64,000 nucleotides of DNA from Muribaculaceae bacterium (GTDB lineage Bacteria; Bacteroidota; Bacteroidia; Bacteroidales; Muribaculaceae): contig JAFZHD010000040.1 in NCBI GenBank assembly GCA_017555085.1, positions 106,847 to 170,846 of the forward strand. Direction: 5' to 3'. Shown here piece after piece: positions 26,887-36,215 of this stretch. The notes below the pieces were generated by a model. The model saw only the letters and a program-made list of their open reading frames with translations, did not search any database and had not been told where the DNA came from. The position numbers and the translations under genes were made by a program. Positions within the stretch are counted from its first letter, which is position 1. Each line of letters begins with the position of its first letter.

Positions 26887-27858
26887 ATGGGCGAAAAGCG
26901 ACTTTTGTTGATAATCAACCCCATTTCCGGAGCCTATGATAAGCGTGGCCTTGACAAGTTTGTGTCGCAGCGCATGGCCAAGGTGGGATATAACGTCGAA
27001 ACGGTCTATACCAAGGGCTGTGGCGATGCTTCGCTCTATGCCCGCCGGGCTATTGACGAGGGCTTTGACGCGGTGGCTGTTGCCGGTGGCGACGGCACTA
27101 TCAACGAGGCAGCCAAAGTGTTGTGTGACAGCAATGTTGCGTTGGCTATTCTGCCCGCAGGTTCGGGCAACGGATTGGCCCGACATTTGCGCTTGCCCAT
27201 TGATGCCGCAATGGCTGTTGATGTGATGGCCCAAGAAAATATTGTAGAGTGTGATTATTGCTCGGTGAACGGCACTCCGTTTTTCTGCACATTCGGCATC
27301 GGATTTGATGCCGTTGTGAGCGACAGTTTCGCCCATCAAAGCCGTCGCGGCCGCTTTATGTATGTCAAGAGTGTTGTGGACCATTTTCGCAACTACACCC
27401 CCGAAGAATATGAGATTGAAATTGACTGCGGAAATGTGATAAAATGCAAGGCTTTTATCATTGCCTGTTGCAATGCTTCTCAATATGGCAACAATGCCTA
27501 TATTGCCCCGGCAGCCGACATTACCGACGGCTTGCTCGACATCACAATTGTGCATGCAGGCTCGCCGCTAAACACGGCTATGTTGGGTGTTGATTTGTTT
27601 ACCGGATACATCAACCGAAGCACTATGATTCAGACATTTAAGGTGTCCAAGGCGGTGTTGCGCCGCAAGTCCGAAGGTCTCGCTCACATTGACGGCGAAC
27701 CTATGTCGATGCCGGCCGAACTGACCGTTGAATGTCACCCGCAATCGTTGCGCATTTTTGCCCCGGCACACATCGCTCCGTTCAAGCCGATACTAACCCC
27801 GGTAAGTGACTTTTTCAGCGATGTGAAAATAGCGTTGAAGCACTTGTTTAAGCGATAA
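26887..27858 (+). CDS. Diacylglycerol/lipid kinase family protein
   Basis: This 323-residue DAGK-catalytic-domain protein reads LLIINPISGAYDKRGLDKF at the start, VAVAGGDGTINEAAKVL near 61-77, and PAGSGNGLARHLRLP near 92-106. GGDGTINE is the ATP-binding loop. The second domain ends with ELTVECHPQSLRIFAP. The family phosphorylates diacylglycerol, sphingosine-type or related lipids; Bacteroidales that make sphingolipids carry several. The lipid is not shown. It is divergent from the secretion operon. Confidence 0.88.
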   Translation: MGEKRLLLIINPISGAYDKRGLDKFVSQRMAKVGYNVETVYTKGCGDASLYARRAIDEGFDAVAVAGGDGTINEAAKVLCDSNVALAILPAGSGNGLARHLRLPIDAAMAVDVMAQENIVECDYCSVNGTPFFCTFGIGFDAVVSDSFAHQSRRGRFMYVKSVVDHFRNYTPEEYEIEIDCGNVIKCKAFIIACCNASQYGNNAYIAPAADITDGLLDITIVHAGSPLNTAMLGVDLFTGYINRSTMIQTFKVSKAVLRRKSEGLAHIDGEPMSMPAELTVECHPQSLRIFAPAHIAPFKPILTPVSDFFSDVKIALKHLFKR

Positions 27859-27993
27859 AAACGAATGTTATATAATCTTAAAAATGTTAATTCTGCGTGA
27901 ATTTTTAGCAAAAGATTGTCAAATTGCAAAATAAGTGCGATATTCGTAAATTAAAATAATACCGAAAACATAAATACTAACAAAATAATATAA

Positions 27994-29937
27994 ATGAGTT
28001 ACTTAAAGTTTGATAAAAACCTGATGATTAACCTTGAGCAATCTCTTCCCAAAGAGATGCTACGCACCAATCAGTCAGGGGCTTATCATTGTACATCGGT
28101 GGTGGGTTGCAACACGCGCAAACAGCACGGGTTGCTCGTTATACCCATTCCCGAAATGGATAATAAGCCTCATATCATGCTATCGTCGCTCGACGAGTCG
28201 GTGATACAGCATGGTGCGTCGTTCAATCTCGGTATTCACCGTTATCGCGGTGGCGTTTATAGCCCCAACGGGCACAAATACATTCGTGAGTTTGACTGTG
28301 AGAGCGTTCCCCGCACTACCTATCGCGTAGGTGGCGTGATTCTTACCAAAGAGAAAATTTTTATCTCTCACGAAAATCGCATTCTCATTCGTTACACACT
28401 TGTAGAGGCACACTCGCCCACAACATTGCAGTTCCGTCCGTTCTTGGCGTTCCGCAATTCGAGCGAATTGTGTATGGAAAACAACAGCCTCAACAAGGAA
28501 TGTGCCGAAGTGCCTAACGGTATTTCATGCTGCTTGTATGACGGTTATCCAACTCTTTATATGCAAATGAGTCATAAGCCCACATGGCATTATGACCCCC
28601 ATTGGTATAAAGGCATCGAATATGTCAAAGACCTTGAACGAGGCATTCCCTATACCGAAGACTTGTGGGTGCCCGGCTATTTCGAAATTCCCATCAAGAA
28701 AGGCGAATCGGTGATTTTCTCGGCTGGTATATCTCCCGTAACCCCCCGCTCGCTCAACAAGATGTATGAAGGTGAAATCGCAGGTCGCACTTGCCGCACA
28801 AGTTTCTACAACTGCTTGAAAAATGCGGCAAAACAATGCTATCTCAAAGATAAAGACGGACACTTCATCATCTCGGGTTATCCTTGGGGTGTGGTGCTTG
28901 CCCGCAACACTTTCATGTCATTGCCCGGATCAACCCTCGCAATCGACCACAAAGCCGACTTTGAAAGCATCATGGCAACTGCATCAAAAGAGTTGCTCAA
29001 CTATATGGAAACAGGCAACCTCAGCCGTCGCATCAGTGGCATCGACCTTCCCGACATTCCCTTGTGGGCAGTGTGGGCAGTTCAACAGTATGCCAAGATG
29101 GAAAGCGTTGAAGAAGCCCGCCGATTGTACACCGACTTGGTGGCACGCATCGTTGACTATGTGATTGACGGTGGCCATCCCAACCTTCGTGTTGAAGACA
29201 ACGGTCTTGTGTCAACAATCGGTACATCAACCCCCGTGTCGTGGATGAACTCAATGTTGCACGGTCGTCCCGTAATTCCTCGCTCGGGCTATCTCGTTGA
29301 ATTTAACGCGTTGTGGTATAACGCATTGATGTTTGCCGCAATGCTCGCCGAGAACGATGAGTCAATGCAAGAACGCAGCAAGCGTTGGACTGAATATGCC
29401 GAGTTGATGAAACACTCGTTTGTTGATACATTCCTCAACGATTATGGCTACTTGTATGACTATGTCAACGGCACTTATGCCGACCCCTCGGTTCGTCCCA
29501 ATATGGCAGTGGCAATCGGTCTCGACTATTCTCCGCTCGACCGTCGCCAACGCAAAGGTGTGCTTGATGTGGTAACTCGCGAGTTGCTTACTCCCAAAGG
29601 TTTGCGCACTCTTTCACCCAAAAGTTACGGCTACCGTCCGTTCTATGTAGGCTCGCCCGAAGAACGCGAATTGGCATTGCACGGCGGTCCGGCTCGTCCT
29701 TGGCTCATGGGCTTCTATGCCGACGCCTACTTGCGCGTGTTTGGCATGAGCGGTGTTTCTTACATCGACCGCATGCTCATCGGTTTTGAAGACGAAATGT
29801 CGCAAGGCTGTATCGGCTCATTGTCGCAACTCTATGACGGCAACCCGCCGTTTACAGGTCGCGGCGCAATCAGCCACGCCACCAATATAGCAGAAGTATT
29901 GCGCACATTGCGCACACTCAAAAAGTTTAACATATAG
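27994..29937 (+). CDS. Glycogen debranching enzyme (GH133-type)
   Basis: This 647-residue enzyme has the N-terminal GDE domain (SYLKFDKNLMINLEQSLPKEML, then the GCNTRKQHGLLVI signature). A C-terminal (alpha/alpha)6 amylo-1,6-glucosidase domain follows, with YPWGVVLARNTFMSLPG, VEDNGLVSTIGTSTPVSWMNS and FYADAYLRVFG. It removes 1,6 branches from glycogen-like glucan. It has no signal peptide, so it acts in the cytosol. It is the first gene of a three-gene operon with a GT4 enzyme and GH57 amylase. Confidence 0.9.
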   Translation: MSYLKFDKNLMINLEQSLPKEMLRTNQSGAYHCTSVVGCNTRKQHGLLVIPIPEMDNKPHIMLSSLDESVIQHGASFNLGIHRYRGGVYSPNGHKYIREFDCESVPRTTYRVGGVILTKEKIFISHENRILIRYTLVEAHSPTTLQFRPFLAFRNSSELCMENNSLNKECAEVPNGISCCLYDGYPTLYMQMSHKPTWHYDPHWYKGIEYVKDLERGIPYTEDLWVPGYFEIPIKKGESVIFSAGISPVTPRSLNKMYEGEIAGRTCRTSFYNCLKNAAKQCYLKDKDGHFIISGYPWGVVLARNTFMSLPGSTLAIDHKADFESIMATASKELLNYMETGNLSRRISGIDLPDIPLWAVWAVQQYAKMESVEEARRLYTDLVARIVDYVIDGGHPNLRVEDNGLVSTIGTSTPVSWMNSMLHGRPVIPRSGYLVEFNALWYNALMFAAMLAENDESMQERSKRWTEYAELMKHSFVDTFLNDYGYLYDYVNGTYADPSVRPNMAVAIGLDYSPLDRRQRKGVLDVVTRELLTPKGLRTLSPKSYGYRPFYVGSPEERELALHGGPARPWLMGFYADAYLRVFGMSGVSYIDRMLIGFEDEMSQGCIGSLSQLYDGNPPFTGRGAISHATNIAEVLRTLRTLKKFNI

Positions 29938-29948
29938 CCCCCGGAACG

Positions 29949-31211
29949 ATGAAAGCATTAATGTTTGGGTGGGAATTCCCACCTCATATCCTGGGCGGTC
30001 TCGGAACTGCCAGTTACGGTCTCACAAAGGGAATGTGGGAATGTGGCGATATGGATATAACTTTTGTGATTCCCAAACCCCATGGCGATGAAGAAAAATG
30101 GTTTGCCAAAATTATCGGCGCATCACAAGTTCCCATCGCATGGCGTGATGTAAATCGTGATTATGTCGAAAATCGCATAGGAAATGTTATGGACCCCGAC
30201 ATGTACTATCGTTTGAGGTCAAACATCTATGCCGATTTCAACTATATGCGCACCAACGACCTCGGTTGTATCGAGTTCTCGGGTCGCTATCCCGACAACC
30301 TTCTCGAAGAGATTAACAATTACTCAATTTGTGCCGGTGTGATTGCACGCACCGAAGAGTTTGATGTGATTCACTCTCACGACTGGCTCACTTATCCTGC
30401 TGGTATTCATGCCAAGCAAGTGACCGGCAAACCTTTGGTTATCCATGTGCATGCAACCGACTTTGACCGCTCTCGTGGCAATGTCAACCCAACAGTGTTT
30501 AACATCGAGCGTGATGGTATGCTCCACGCCGACCACATCATCACTGTAAGTAACCTCACTCGCAACACTGTGATTGAGAAATATGGCATTGACCCCGCCA
30601 AAGTTACAACCGTTCACAATGCTGTTGAGCCTTTGAGCGAAGAGTTGCTTAATGTAACTGCCAATAAACCCAAAGAAAAAGTTGTCACTTTCTTGGGCCG
30701 CATCACAATGCAGAAAGGTCCCGAATACTTTGTCGAAGCAGCAGCCAAGGTGTTGAAAAACAACCACAATGTGCGCTTCGTTATGGCAGGTAGCGGTGAC
30801 ATGATGGACAAGATGATTAACTTGGCAGCCGAGCGTGGCATTGCCGACCGTTTCCACTTCCCCGGATTCCAAAAAGGTAAGCAAGTATATGAAATGCTCA
30901 AAGCGTCTGATGTTTACATTATGCCGTCGGTGTCAGAGCCTTTTGGTATCTCGCCCCTTGAAGCAATGCAGATGGGTGTGCCCTCGATTATCTCAAAACA
31001 GTCGGGCTGTGCCGAAATTCTCGACAATGTGATTAAAACCGACTATTGGGACATCGATGCCATGGCCGATGCCATCTACTCGATTGTGACATATCCCGCA
31101 ATGTATGAACAGTTGCGTCAGGACGGTCTCGACGAGGTGAACAAAATCACTTGGGACAAGGCCGGTGCCAAGGTAATTGCAATCTATAACAAGGTGCTCA
31201 ACCGCAAATAA
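29949..31211 (+). CDS. Glycosyltransferase family 4, probable glucan synthase
   Basis: This 420-residue GT-B enzyme opens with MKALMFGWEFPPHILGGLGT, a glycogen-synthase-like sugar-nucleotide loop. It has FLGRITMQKGPEYFVEAA and the EPFGISPLEAMQMGVPSII motif of the GT4 C-terminal domain. It starts 11 nt after the debranching enzyme. In Bacteroidales this gene sits in a conserved storage-glucan cluster, so it probably extends an alpha-1,4-glucan. The donor sugar (UDP- or ADP-glucose) is not shown. Confidence 0.85.
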   Translation: MKALMFGWEFPPHILGGLGTASYGLTKGMWECGDMDITFVIPKPHGDEEKWFAKIIGASQVPIAWRDVNRDYVENRIGNVMDPDMYYRLRSNIYADFNYMRTNDLGCIEFSGRYPDNLLEEINNYSICAGVIARTEEFDVIHSHDWLTYPAGIHAKQVTGKPLVIHVHATDFDRSRGNVNPTVFNIERDGMLHADHIITVSNLTRNTVIEKYGIDPAKVTTVHNAVEPLSEELLNVTANKPKEKVVTFLGRITMQKGPEYFVEAAAKVLKNNHNVRFVMAGSGDMMDKMINLAAERGIADRFHFPGFQKGKQVYEMLKASDVYIMPSVSEPFGISPLEAMQMGVPSIISKQSGCAEILDNVIKTDYWDIDAMADAIYSIVTYPAMYEQLRQDGLDEVNKITWDKAGAKVIAIYNKVLNRK

Positions 31212-31249
31212 ATCAAGTAACCACAACACATTAATACATATATTGACTT

Positions 31250-32722
31250 ATGAAAGCAGTATGTTTTTATTTTCAGATTCATCAGCCATTTAGGCTCAAA
31301 AGATATCGTTTCTTTGATATTGGCAACGACCATTACTACTATGACGACTTTGCCAATGACGACATTATCACTCGCATCGCTCAACGCAGTTACATTCCCG
31401 CTGCCGAGACTTTGTTGCGCATGATTGAAGAAAGCAAAGGCAAATTCCGTTGCGCTATCTCTATCACAGGTGTTGCTCTCGAACAATGCGAACAATATGT
31501 TCCCGAGTTTGTCGATGTACTCAAAAAACTTGCCGACACTGGTAAGGTAGAGTTCTTGGCCGAAACCTATGCTCACTCACTCTCATCACTCGTTGACCCC
31601 GTTGAGTTTGCTGCACAAGTTAAGGCACACGGCGAAAAAATCAAAGCGTTGTTTGGCGTTGAACCCAAAGTGTTGCGCAACACCGAGTTGATTTATTGCG
31701 ACGACCTCGCTCCCCAAATCCTCGACATGGGTTACAAAGGTGTTATTACCGAAGGTGCTAAGCACATTCTCGGTTGGAAATCGCCCAACTATGTTTATTC
31801 ATCGGCATCAGCTCCTAAGTTGAAAATGCTCTTGAAAAACTCAAAACTCTCTGATGATATCGCATTCCGTTTCAGCAACCCCGAGTGGGAATCTTATCCC
31901 TTGACTGCTGACAAATATATGGATTGGATTGCCAATACTCCCGAAGACGAGCAGATTGTCAACCTCTTCCTCAACCTTGAAACATTTGGCGAAATGCAAC
32001 CTCGCGAAACAGGCATCTTCCAATTCTTGGAAGCACTTCCCCGCTTTGCCGCAGAGCGCGGCGTTGATTTCTGGACTCCCTCAGAAGCCATTGCCAAACT
32101 CAAACCCGTTGACTCGCTCCATGTTATGCACCCCATTTCATGGGCCGACGAAGCACGCGATACATCGGCTTGGTTGGGTAACCGTTTGCAAAACGAAGCA
32201 TTCGAAAAGCTCTATTCAGTGGCCGAACGCGTTCGCTTGTGCGACGACCGCCGCTTGAAACAAGACTGGAACTACTTGCAGGCAAGTGACCACTTCTTCT
32301 ATATGTGCACCAAGCACATGGATGACGGTGCTGTTCACTCTCATTTCAGCCCCTATGAAACTCCTTTCATGGCGTTTACAAACTATATGAACGCTCTTGC
32401 CGACTTCATTGTTCGCGTTGAAGAACAATATCCCTTGTCAATCGAGAACGAAGAACTTGATGCATTGTTGACAACTATCCGCAATCAAGCTCGCGAAATC
32501 GCTACTCTCAACAAGGAACTCACATCAATGCGCAAAAATGTTGAGCACTACAACGAAGAACGCAAACTTCGTGAAGCGCTCCAAGCAAAAGAGGAGACTC
32601 CTGCAAAACCTAAAAAGGCCGCTACTAAAAAAGCAAAAGTAGAAGAGCCCGCAGTGGTTGAAGCGCCTGCAGAAGAGGCTAAACCCAAAAAACGTTGCGT
32701 TCGCAAGAAAAAAGAAGCGTAA
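31250..32722 (+). CDS. GH57 glycoside hydrolase with basic C-terminal tail
   Basis: This 490-residue GH57 enzyme begins MKAVCFYFQIHQPFRLKRYR, the family opening. It has ETYAHSLSSLVDPVEF and the acidic NLETFGEMQPRETGIF region of the catalytic (beta/alpha)7 barrel. A coiled segment (IRNQAREIATLNKEL) and a Lys/Ala/Glu-rich tail of about 40 residues ending CVRKKKEA follow. It has no signal peptide, so it is cytosolic. It probably hydrolyses or transfers alpha-1,4-glucan in glycogen turnover. It is the last gene of the operon and a terminator follows. Confidence 0.88.
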   Translation: MKAVCFYFQIHQPFRLKRYRFFDIGNDHYYYDDFANDDIITRIAQRSYIPAAETLLRMIEESKGKFRCAISITGVALEQCEQYVPEFVDVLKKLADTGKVEFLAETYAHSLSSLVDPVEFAAQVKAHGEKIKALFGVEPKVLRNTELIYCDDLAPQILDMGYKGVITEGAKHILGWKSPNYVYSSASAPKLKMLLKNSKLSDDIAFRFSNPEWESYPLTADKYMDWIANTPEDEQIVNLFLNLETFGEMQPRETGIFQFLEALPRFAAERGVDFWTPSEAIAKLKPVDSLHVMHPISWADEARDTSAWLGNRLQNEAFEKLYSVAERVRLCDDRRLKQDWNYLQASDHFFYMCTKHMDDGAVHSHFSPYETPFMAFTNYMNALADFIVRVEEQYPLSIENEELDALLTTIRNQAREIATLNKELTSMRKNVEHYNEERKLREALQAKEETPAKPKKAATKKAKVEEPAVVEAPAEEAKPKKRCVRKKKEA

Positions 32723-32740
32723 TCATCGCAATACTCAATA

Positions 32741-32780
32741 AACAACGAGGACGGGATACCCCGCCCTCGTTGTTGTTTTA
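32741..32780 (+). terminator. Terminator after the glucan operon
   Basis: Stem of about 14 bp with one bulged base around the loop ATAC, then GTTGTTTTA. Confidence 0.8.
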
Positions 32781-32818
32781 TATAATTAGGTGTATAGCTT
32801 CGGTTGTTTGTGTGGGAG

Positions 32819-32923
32819 TTATTTGAGGCTGCGGAAGTAGGTTAGGTCTTCAAAACTTAAACCAAATGCAACGATGCTATAAGAGAGGAATAGCAAGATG
32901 CCGAGTAGCGAAAAGGTGTTCAT
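32819..32923 (-). CDS. 34-residue putative membrane micro-protein
   Basis: An ATG at 32923 opens 34 codons ending TAA: MNTFSLLGILLFLSYSIVAF, then GLSFEDLTYFRSLK. One membrane helix (about 4-21) is followed by a short amphipathic tail. There is no other gene in the 32781-32985 interval. No promoter was identified, and no homologue is remembered. It may be a real small membrane protein or chance; the clean helix followed by a polar end favours real. Confidence 0.4.
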   Translation of the reverse strand: MNTFSLLGILLFLSYSIVAFGLSFEDLTYFRSLK

Positions 32924-32985
32924 GGTGTTGGGACGCTTGTTTCAATTTTGGCCAAAGTAACTGATGAATATGTCGTATTGGCAGT

Positions 32986-33435
32986 TCATTGCTTATATGA
33001 AGTAGAGATAATGCGGTGGGTTGCTTTGTAGGGTGTTGAGCGGCGGCGCGGTTGCTGGCTCATGTGGTAGTAAAAATTAAACTGCGTGTCCCACGAGCCG
33101 GTTTTCAGTTGTCGTGTTTGGCGGGGAGGTATGTCGCAGTCGATTTTTGCTGTGCGTGAGTGCAGTTGTCGGCCATTGAGGTCGGTGTAGTTAAATTCTA
33201 CTGTGATAGAGGTGATATGCACCGATGAGTTGTTGGTGACAAAAAATGTTTCGTGTCGCGATGTCAATGGCTTGTCATATCCCGAAATAACGAGGTCGAG
33301 CGGGTAACTAAATATGGTGTCGCATGCCGCTACGATGTTTTCGCGCGGAGTGAGATTGCGGCGCGTGGTGCGCTGTGCCGTGGCCGATATGCCGGTCAGA
33401 ATCAGCAGCAATGATATGAGTATGCAGCGCGCCAT
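32986..33435 (-). CDS. Small secreted protein, last of the phoH operon
   Basis: This 149-residue protein starts at ATG 33435, two bases after the stop of the preceding gene. A signal peptide (MARCILISLLLILTGISATA) leads it. The mature part, with ETFFVTNNSSVHITSITVEF and DYTDLNGRQLHSRTAKID-like strands (NYTDLNGRQLHSRTAKIDCD), looks like a beta-sandwich. The end is basic. A longer reading frame starting upstream overlaps the neighbour and was rejected. Function unknown. Confidence 0.75.
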   Translation of the reverse strand: MARCILISLLLILTGISATAQRTTRRNLTPRENIVAACDTIFSYPLDLVISGYDKPLTSRHETFFVTNNSSVHITSITVEFNYTDLNGRQLHSRTAKIDCDIPPRQTRQLKTGSWDTQFNFYYHMSQQPRRRSTPYKATHRIISTSYKQ

Positions 33436-33437
33436 AG

Positions 33438-34022
33438 TTAGAGATATCGGGGTTGGGTAAATGAGTTGACCGACTCGGGAAATACTCTGATGCAGCCGTC
33501 GATGTTGCGCGGACGCTCGTTTTTGTAGGTCACGCTGTAACGGAACATGTAGGGCAGAAAGCGCCAAATATTGATGCGTATTCCGCTATTGTCACGTGAG
33601 AATGCAAGATGTGACTCGTCGTTGAGTGTGAGTATAAACTTTTTGGGTAGCGAGAGGATGGTGCCGCCGTCAAAGTCGGTGTAGATGGTGGCATCATAGA
33701 CTCCGTTTTTGGCTGTGGGCGTGATGTAGCCCATGATAGTGCCTGGAGTGATGGTCAGTTGCGGAGAGTTGACAATGACCATGTGATAACGCATCAGTCC
33801 GTTGTCGGGGAGGTTGTTGGTGTTGCGCTCAATGGCTATTGTCGCGCCGCTTTCGGCAAACTGCCACAAGCCTTCGATGGGCTGTAAAGACAGTTTACGC
33901 ATGCGGCTGACCACGCTATCGCGCTCATATTCCGGAATTACCGACGACTGCTCGGGCAGAGTGGTGGCGGTAGCAGTTGCTGCGAGGAGCAATGTCAGGA
34001 ATAATGCTGCCAGGCGTGACAT
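33438..34022 (-). CDS. Secreted protein of unknown function
   Basis: This 194-residue protein has a signal peptide (MSRLAALFLTLLLAATATAT). The mature protein is beta-rich: LQPIEGLWQFAESGATIAIE near 46-65, then YHMVIVNSPQLTITPGTIMGYI. The shape recalls a small lipocalin-like or beta-barrel fold. No family is recognised. It lies 12 nt after the DUF3078 gene and 2 nt before a second small secreted protein gene, so the three are one unit. Confidence 0.8.
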   Translation of the reverse strand: MSRLAALFLTLLLAATATATTLPEQSSVIPEYERDSVVSRMRKLSLQPIEGLWQFAESGATIAIERNTNNLPDNGLMRYHMVIVNSPQLTITPGTIMGYITPTAKNGVYDATIYTDFDGGTILSLPKKFILTLNDESHLAFSRDNSGIRINIWRFLPYMFRYSVTYKNERPRNIDGCIRVFPESVNSFTQPRYL

Positions 34023-34034
34023 AAGCGAGACCTG

Positions 34035-35396
34035 TTAGATGGTGCTGAATTTATAACTAAATCCGAAACTGAGAATTTCTTTCAACTGCCAATAGTCCCA
34101 ACAAGTGTTTTTGTCGGCGCTTGTGTCGTAACGCAAGTGAACGAAGATGTTGGTTGAGAGGAAGCGGTTGATATCAAAACTGAGTCGGTTTTCCCAATCG
34201 CCTTGCACATATTTGTAGTTAGAGAACACAAACAGGCGTGAGGTGTAGGCGACATTGTAAGAAATCTTCCAATTAAATTTCAACTCGGCACTCGAACCTA
34301 TTTGGTTTACTGTCGTGTGGCCTTCTTTTATGCCATAGGCCGATTTGAGGTCGTCCACGAGGCAAATCTTCATGTTGTAAGAAAGAGGAGCCATTGACGC
34401 GTTGAGTGTGACTTTCTTTTTGGGATGGCTATAATCGTAGGTCATACCGAGACCGATGTTAAGTTCGCCGGGGGCGAGGAACGATGCAGCCAATTCGTCG
34501 GTATTTTTCTTGTAGGAATTGAGCAACTGTGTTTTGAAGTCGGCAGTGAGTGAGTAGTACCAACTTTTGGCTGCTTTGAGACCTAATTTTGTGTTTACGC
34601 GGAAAATGTCTTCGCTGATGCTGTAACTGCGCAATGAGTCGTCGGGTGCGCTGTTCAAACCGAGTTTGTATTGAACGGTGGTGTCAAAAAGGTAGTTGGG
34701 ATAGAATGCCTGATTGAGTTTGATGTTGTAGATGGCATTGGCTATCATGTTGAGGTTGTTGTTACCGCCTTGATACCAGTTTGGCGAAATGTAGGCTTGC
34801 GAGAATTGGAGCGAACCGTCAAATGAAGTGAGCCAATTGATGCGTTTCACATCTTGGCTTTCCACAGTTTTGTCGATGTTGTCTTTGTTGATTTCGAGAT
34901 TGCTGACAGTGAGAGTGGCCTTTGTGGGGTCAACTGTTGCGGTAAACAATTTGGGAGGCGCGGGCAGTGTCTCAAAGTTGTATTTAACCTTTTCGGGGTT
35001 GCTAATCATGTAGTTTTGTCTGATTTGTCTCATCTGTTGAGAGAGATACACTTGTCGGTTAATCCACGACAAGGGGCCTTGCTCAACGCCCGAAATGCTT
35101 GTATCCATAAAGTCGATGCTGTCAAAGTACTCATAGGTGGTATATACCATAGGACCGAAGAATGAGGGCGGAAACTCGATGGGGTCGGGCTTGATGTAGT
35201 TGGCTCGGGCAATCGAGTCTTCGTGAGCCACAGAGTCGGCTTTGAGTTTTTCTCTATAAGCGTTGATTAGTTCGGTGCGTCGTTGCTCAATGCTTTTGGC
35301 GGCGATTGAGTCTTGTGCCGATATATTTAGGGGTAACATGAGCGCGATTAACGCCAATGTGACAATGCGTAAAAATGAGTGTTTTGACAGTTGCAT
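34035..35396 (-). CDS. DUF3078 family outer-membrane protein
   Basis: This 453-residue protein has a signal peptide ending near PLNISAQ. A charged helical segment follows (IEQRRTELINAYREKLKAD), then a DUF3078 beta-barrel-like region with NWYQGGNNNLNMIANAIYN, WYYSLTADFKTQLLNSYKKN and LRYDTSADKNTCWDYWQLKE. The last residues are an aromatic-ended strand (ILSFGFSYKFSTI), as expected for an outer-membrane barrel. It is restricted to Bacteroidota. Function unknown. It sits where aroE often follows menG in related genomes; I state this from memory. Confidence 0.85.
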   Translation of the reverse strand: MQLSKHSFLRIVTLALIALMLPLNISAQDSIAAKSIEQRRTELINAYREKLKADSVAHEDSIARANYIKPDPIEFPPSFFGPMVYTTYEYFDSIDFMDTSISGVEQGPLSWINRQVYLSQQMRQIRQNYMISNPEKVKYNFETLPAPPKLFTATVDPTKATLTVSNLEINKDNIDKTVESQDVKRINWLTSFDGSLQFSQAYISPNWYQGGNNNLNMIANAIYNIKLNQAFYPNYLFDTTVQYKLGLNSAPDDSLRSYSISEDIFRVNTKLGLKAAKSWYYSLTADFKTQLLNSYKKNTDELAASFLAPGELNIGLGMTYDYSHPKKKVTLNASMAPLSYNMKICLVDDLKSAYGIKEGHTTVNQIGSSAELKFNWKISYNVAYTSRLFVFSNYKYVQGDWENRLSFDINRFLSTNIFVHLRYDTSADKNTCWDYWQLKEILSFGFSYKFSTI

Positions 35397-35437
35397 GCTA
35401 AAAAAGGATTTAGATTATGACGGGATATAATCTGCTA

Positions 35438-36181
35438 TTATTGGGGTTTAACTGCTGTGTAGATGGTGCATGTGCCAAATGTGAGCGGACGGTAACTGCA
35501 TTGTGTCAATCCGGCTTCGCTCATAAGTTGCAACATGGTGTTGCCTTGTGGCACTGCTGCGATGCTCTCGGGCAGATAACTATAAGCGCGAGTGTCTTTC
35601 GACACCATTCGGCCTATGAACGGAATTATGCACCGAGTGTAAAATTTATAAAGAGGTTTGACCAATGGCGATGTGGGTGTCGATAACTCGATGACACAAA
35701 GCATTCCGCCGGGGCGCAACACTCGTTGCATTTGTCGGTAACCTTGGTCGAGGTGCTCAAAGTTGCGCACGCCATAGGCCACGGTCACGCAGTCAAAGGT
35801 GTTGTCGTCAAACGGAAGGTCAAGACAGTCGCCTTGCACAAACTCGATGATGTTGTCAAGACCAGCCTCTTTGGCTTTTTTGCTGCCGATTTCCAGCATG
35901 CCGTCAGAGAGGTCTATGCCGGTAATGTGGTCGGGGTGGAGGGTGCGTGCAATTCTGATGGCGAGGTCGCCGGTGCCTGTTGCCACATCAAGAATGTTGG
36001 CCGGCTTGTTGCGTCCCATCATTTTCACTGCCTTGGCCCGCCACAGGTGGTCGATGCCGAAAGTCATGGCCCTGTTCATAAAATCATAGGCAGGCGCAAT
36101 AGAGTCGAACATCTCTTGCACTTGCTCGGTTTTGCTACGATTATTGTCGTAGGGGTTGATTTTTTCGGCACCTATTTCCAC
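35438..36181 (-). CDS. menG: Menaquinone/ubiquinone C-methyltransferase
   Basis: This 247-residue SAM-dependent methyltransferase has the family pattern VQEMFDSIAPAYDFMNRAMTF and the motif I DVATGTGDLAIRIA (about 65-78). GVRNFEHLDQGYRQMQRVLRPGG follows. It methylates demethylmenaquinone to menaquinone in anaerobes such as this; MenG/UbiE. It is 34 nt after purC. Confidence 0.94.
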   Translation of the reverse strand: MEIGAEKINPYDNNRSKTEQVQEMFDSIAPAYDFMNRAMTFGIDHLWRAKAVKMMGRNKPANILDVATGTGDLAIRIARTLHPDHITGIDLSDGMLEIGSKKAKEAGLDNIIEFVQGDCLDLPFDDNTFDCVTVAYGVRNFEHLDQGYRQMQRVLRPGGMLCVIELSTPTSPLVKPLYKFYTRCIIPFIGRMVSKDTRAYSYLPESIAAVPQGNTMLQLMSEAGLTQCSYRPLTFGTCTIYTAVKPQ

Positions 36182-36215
36182 TGTTGGCTGCTATTTAGAG
36201 TTTTGGGAATTGCTA

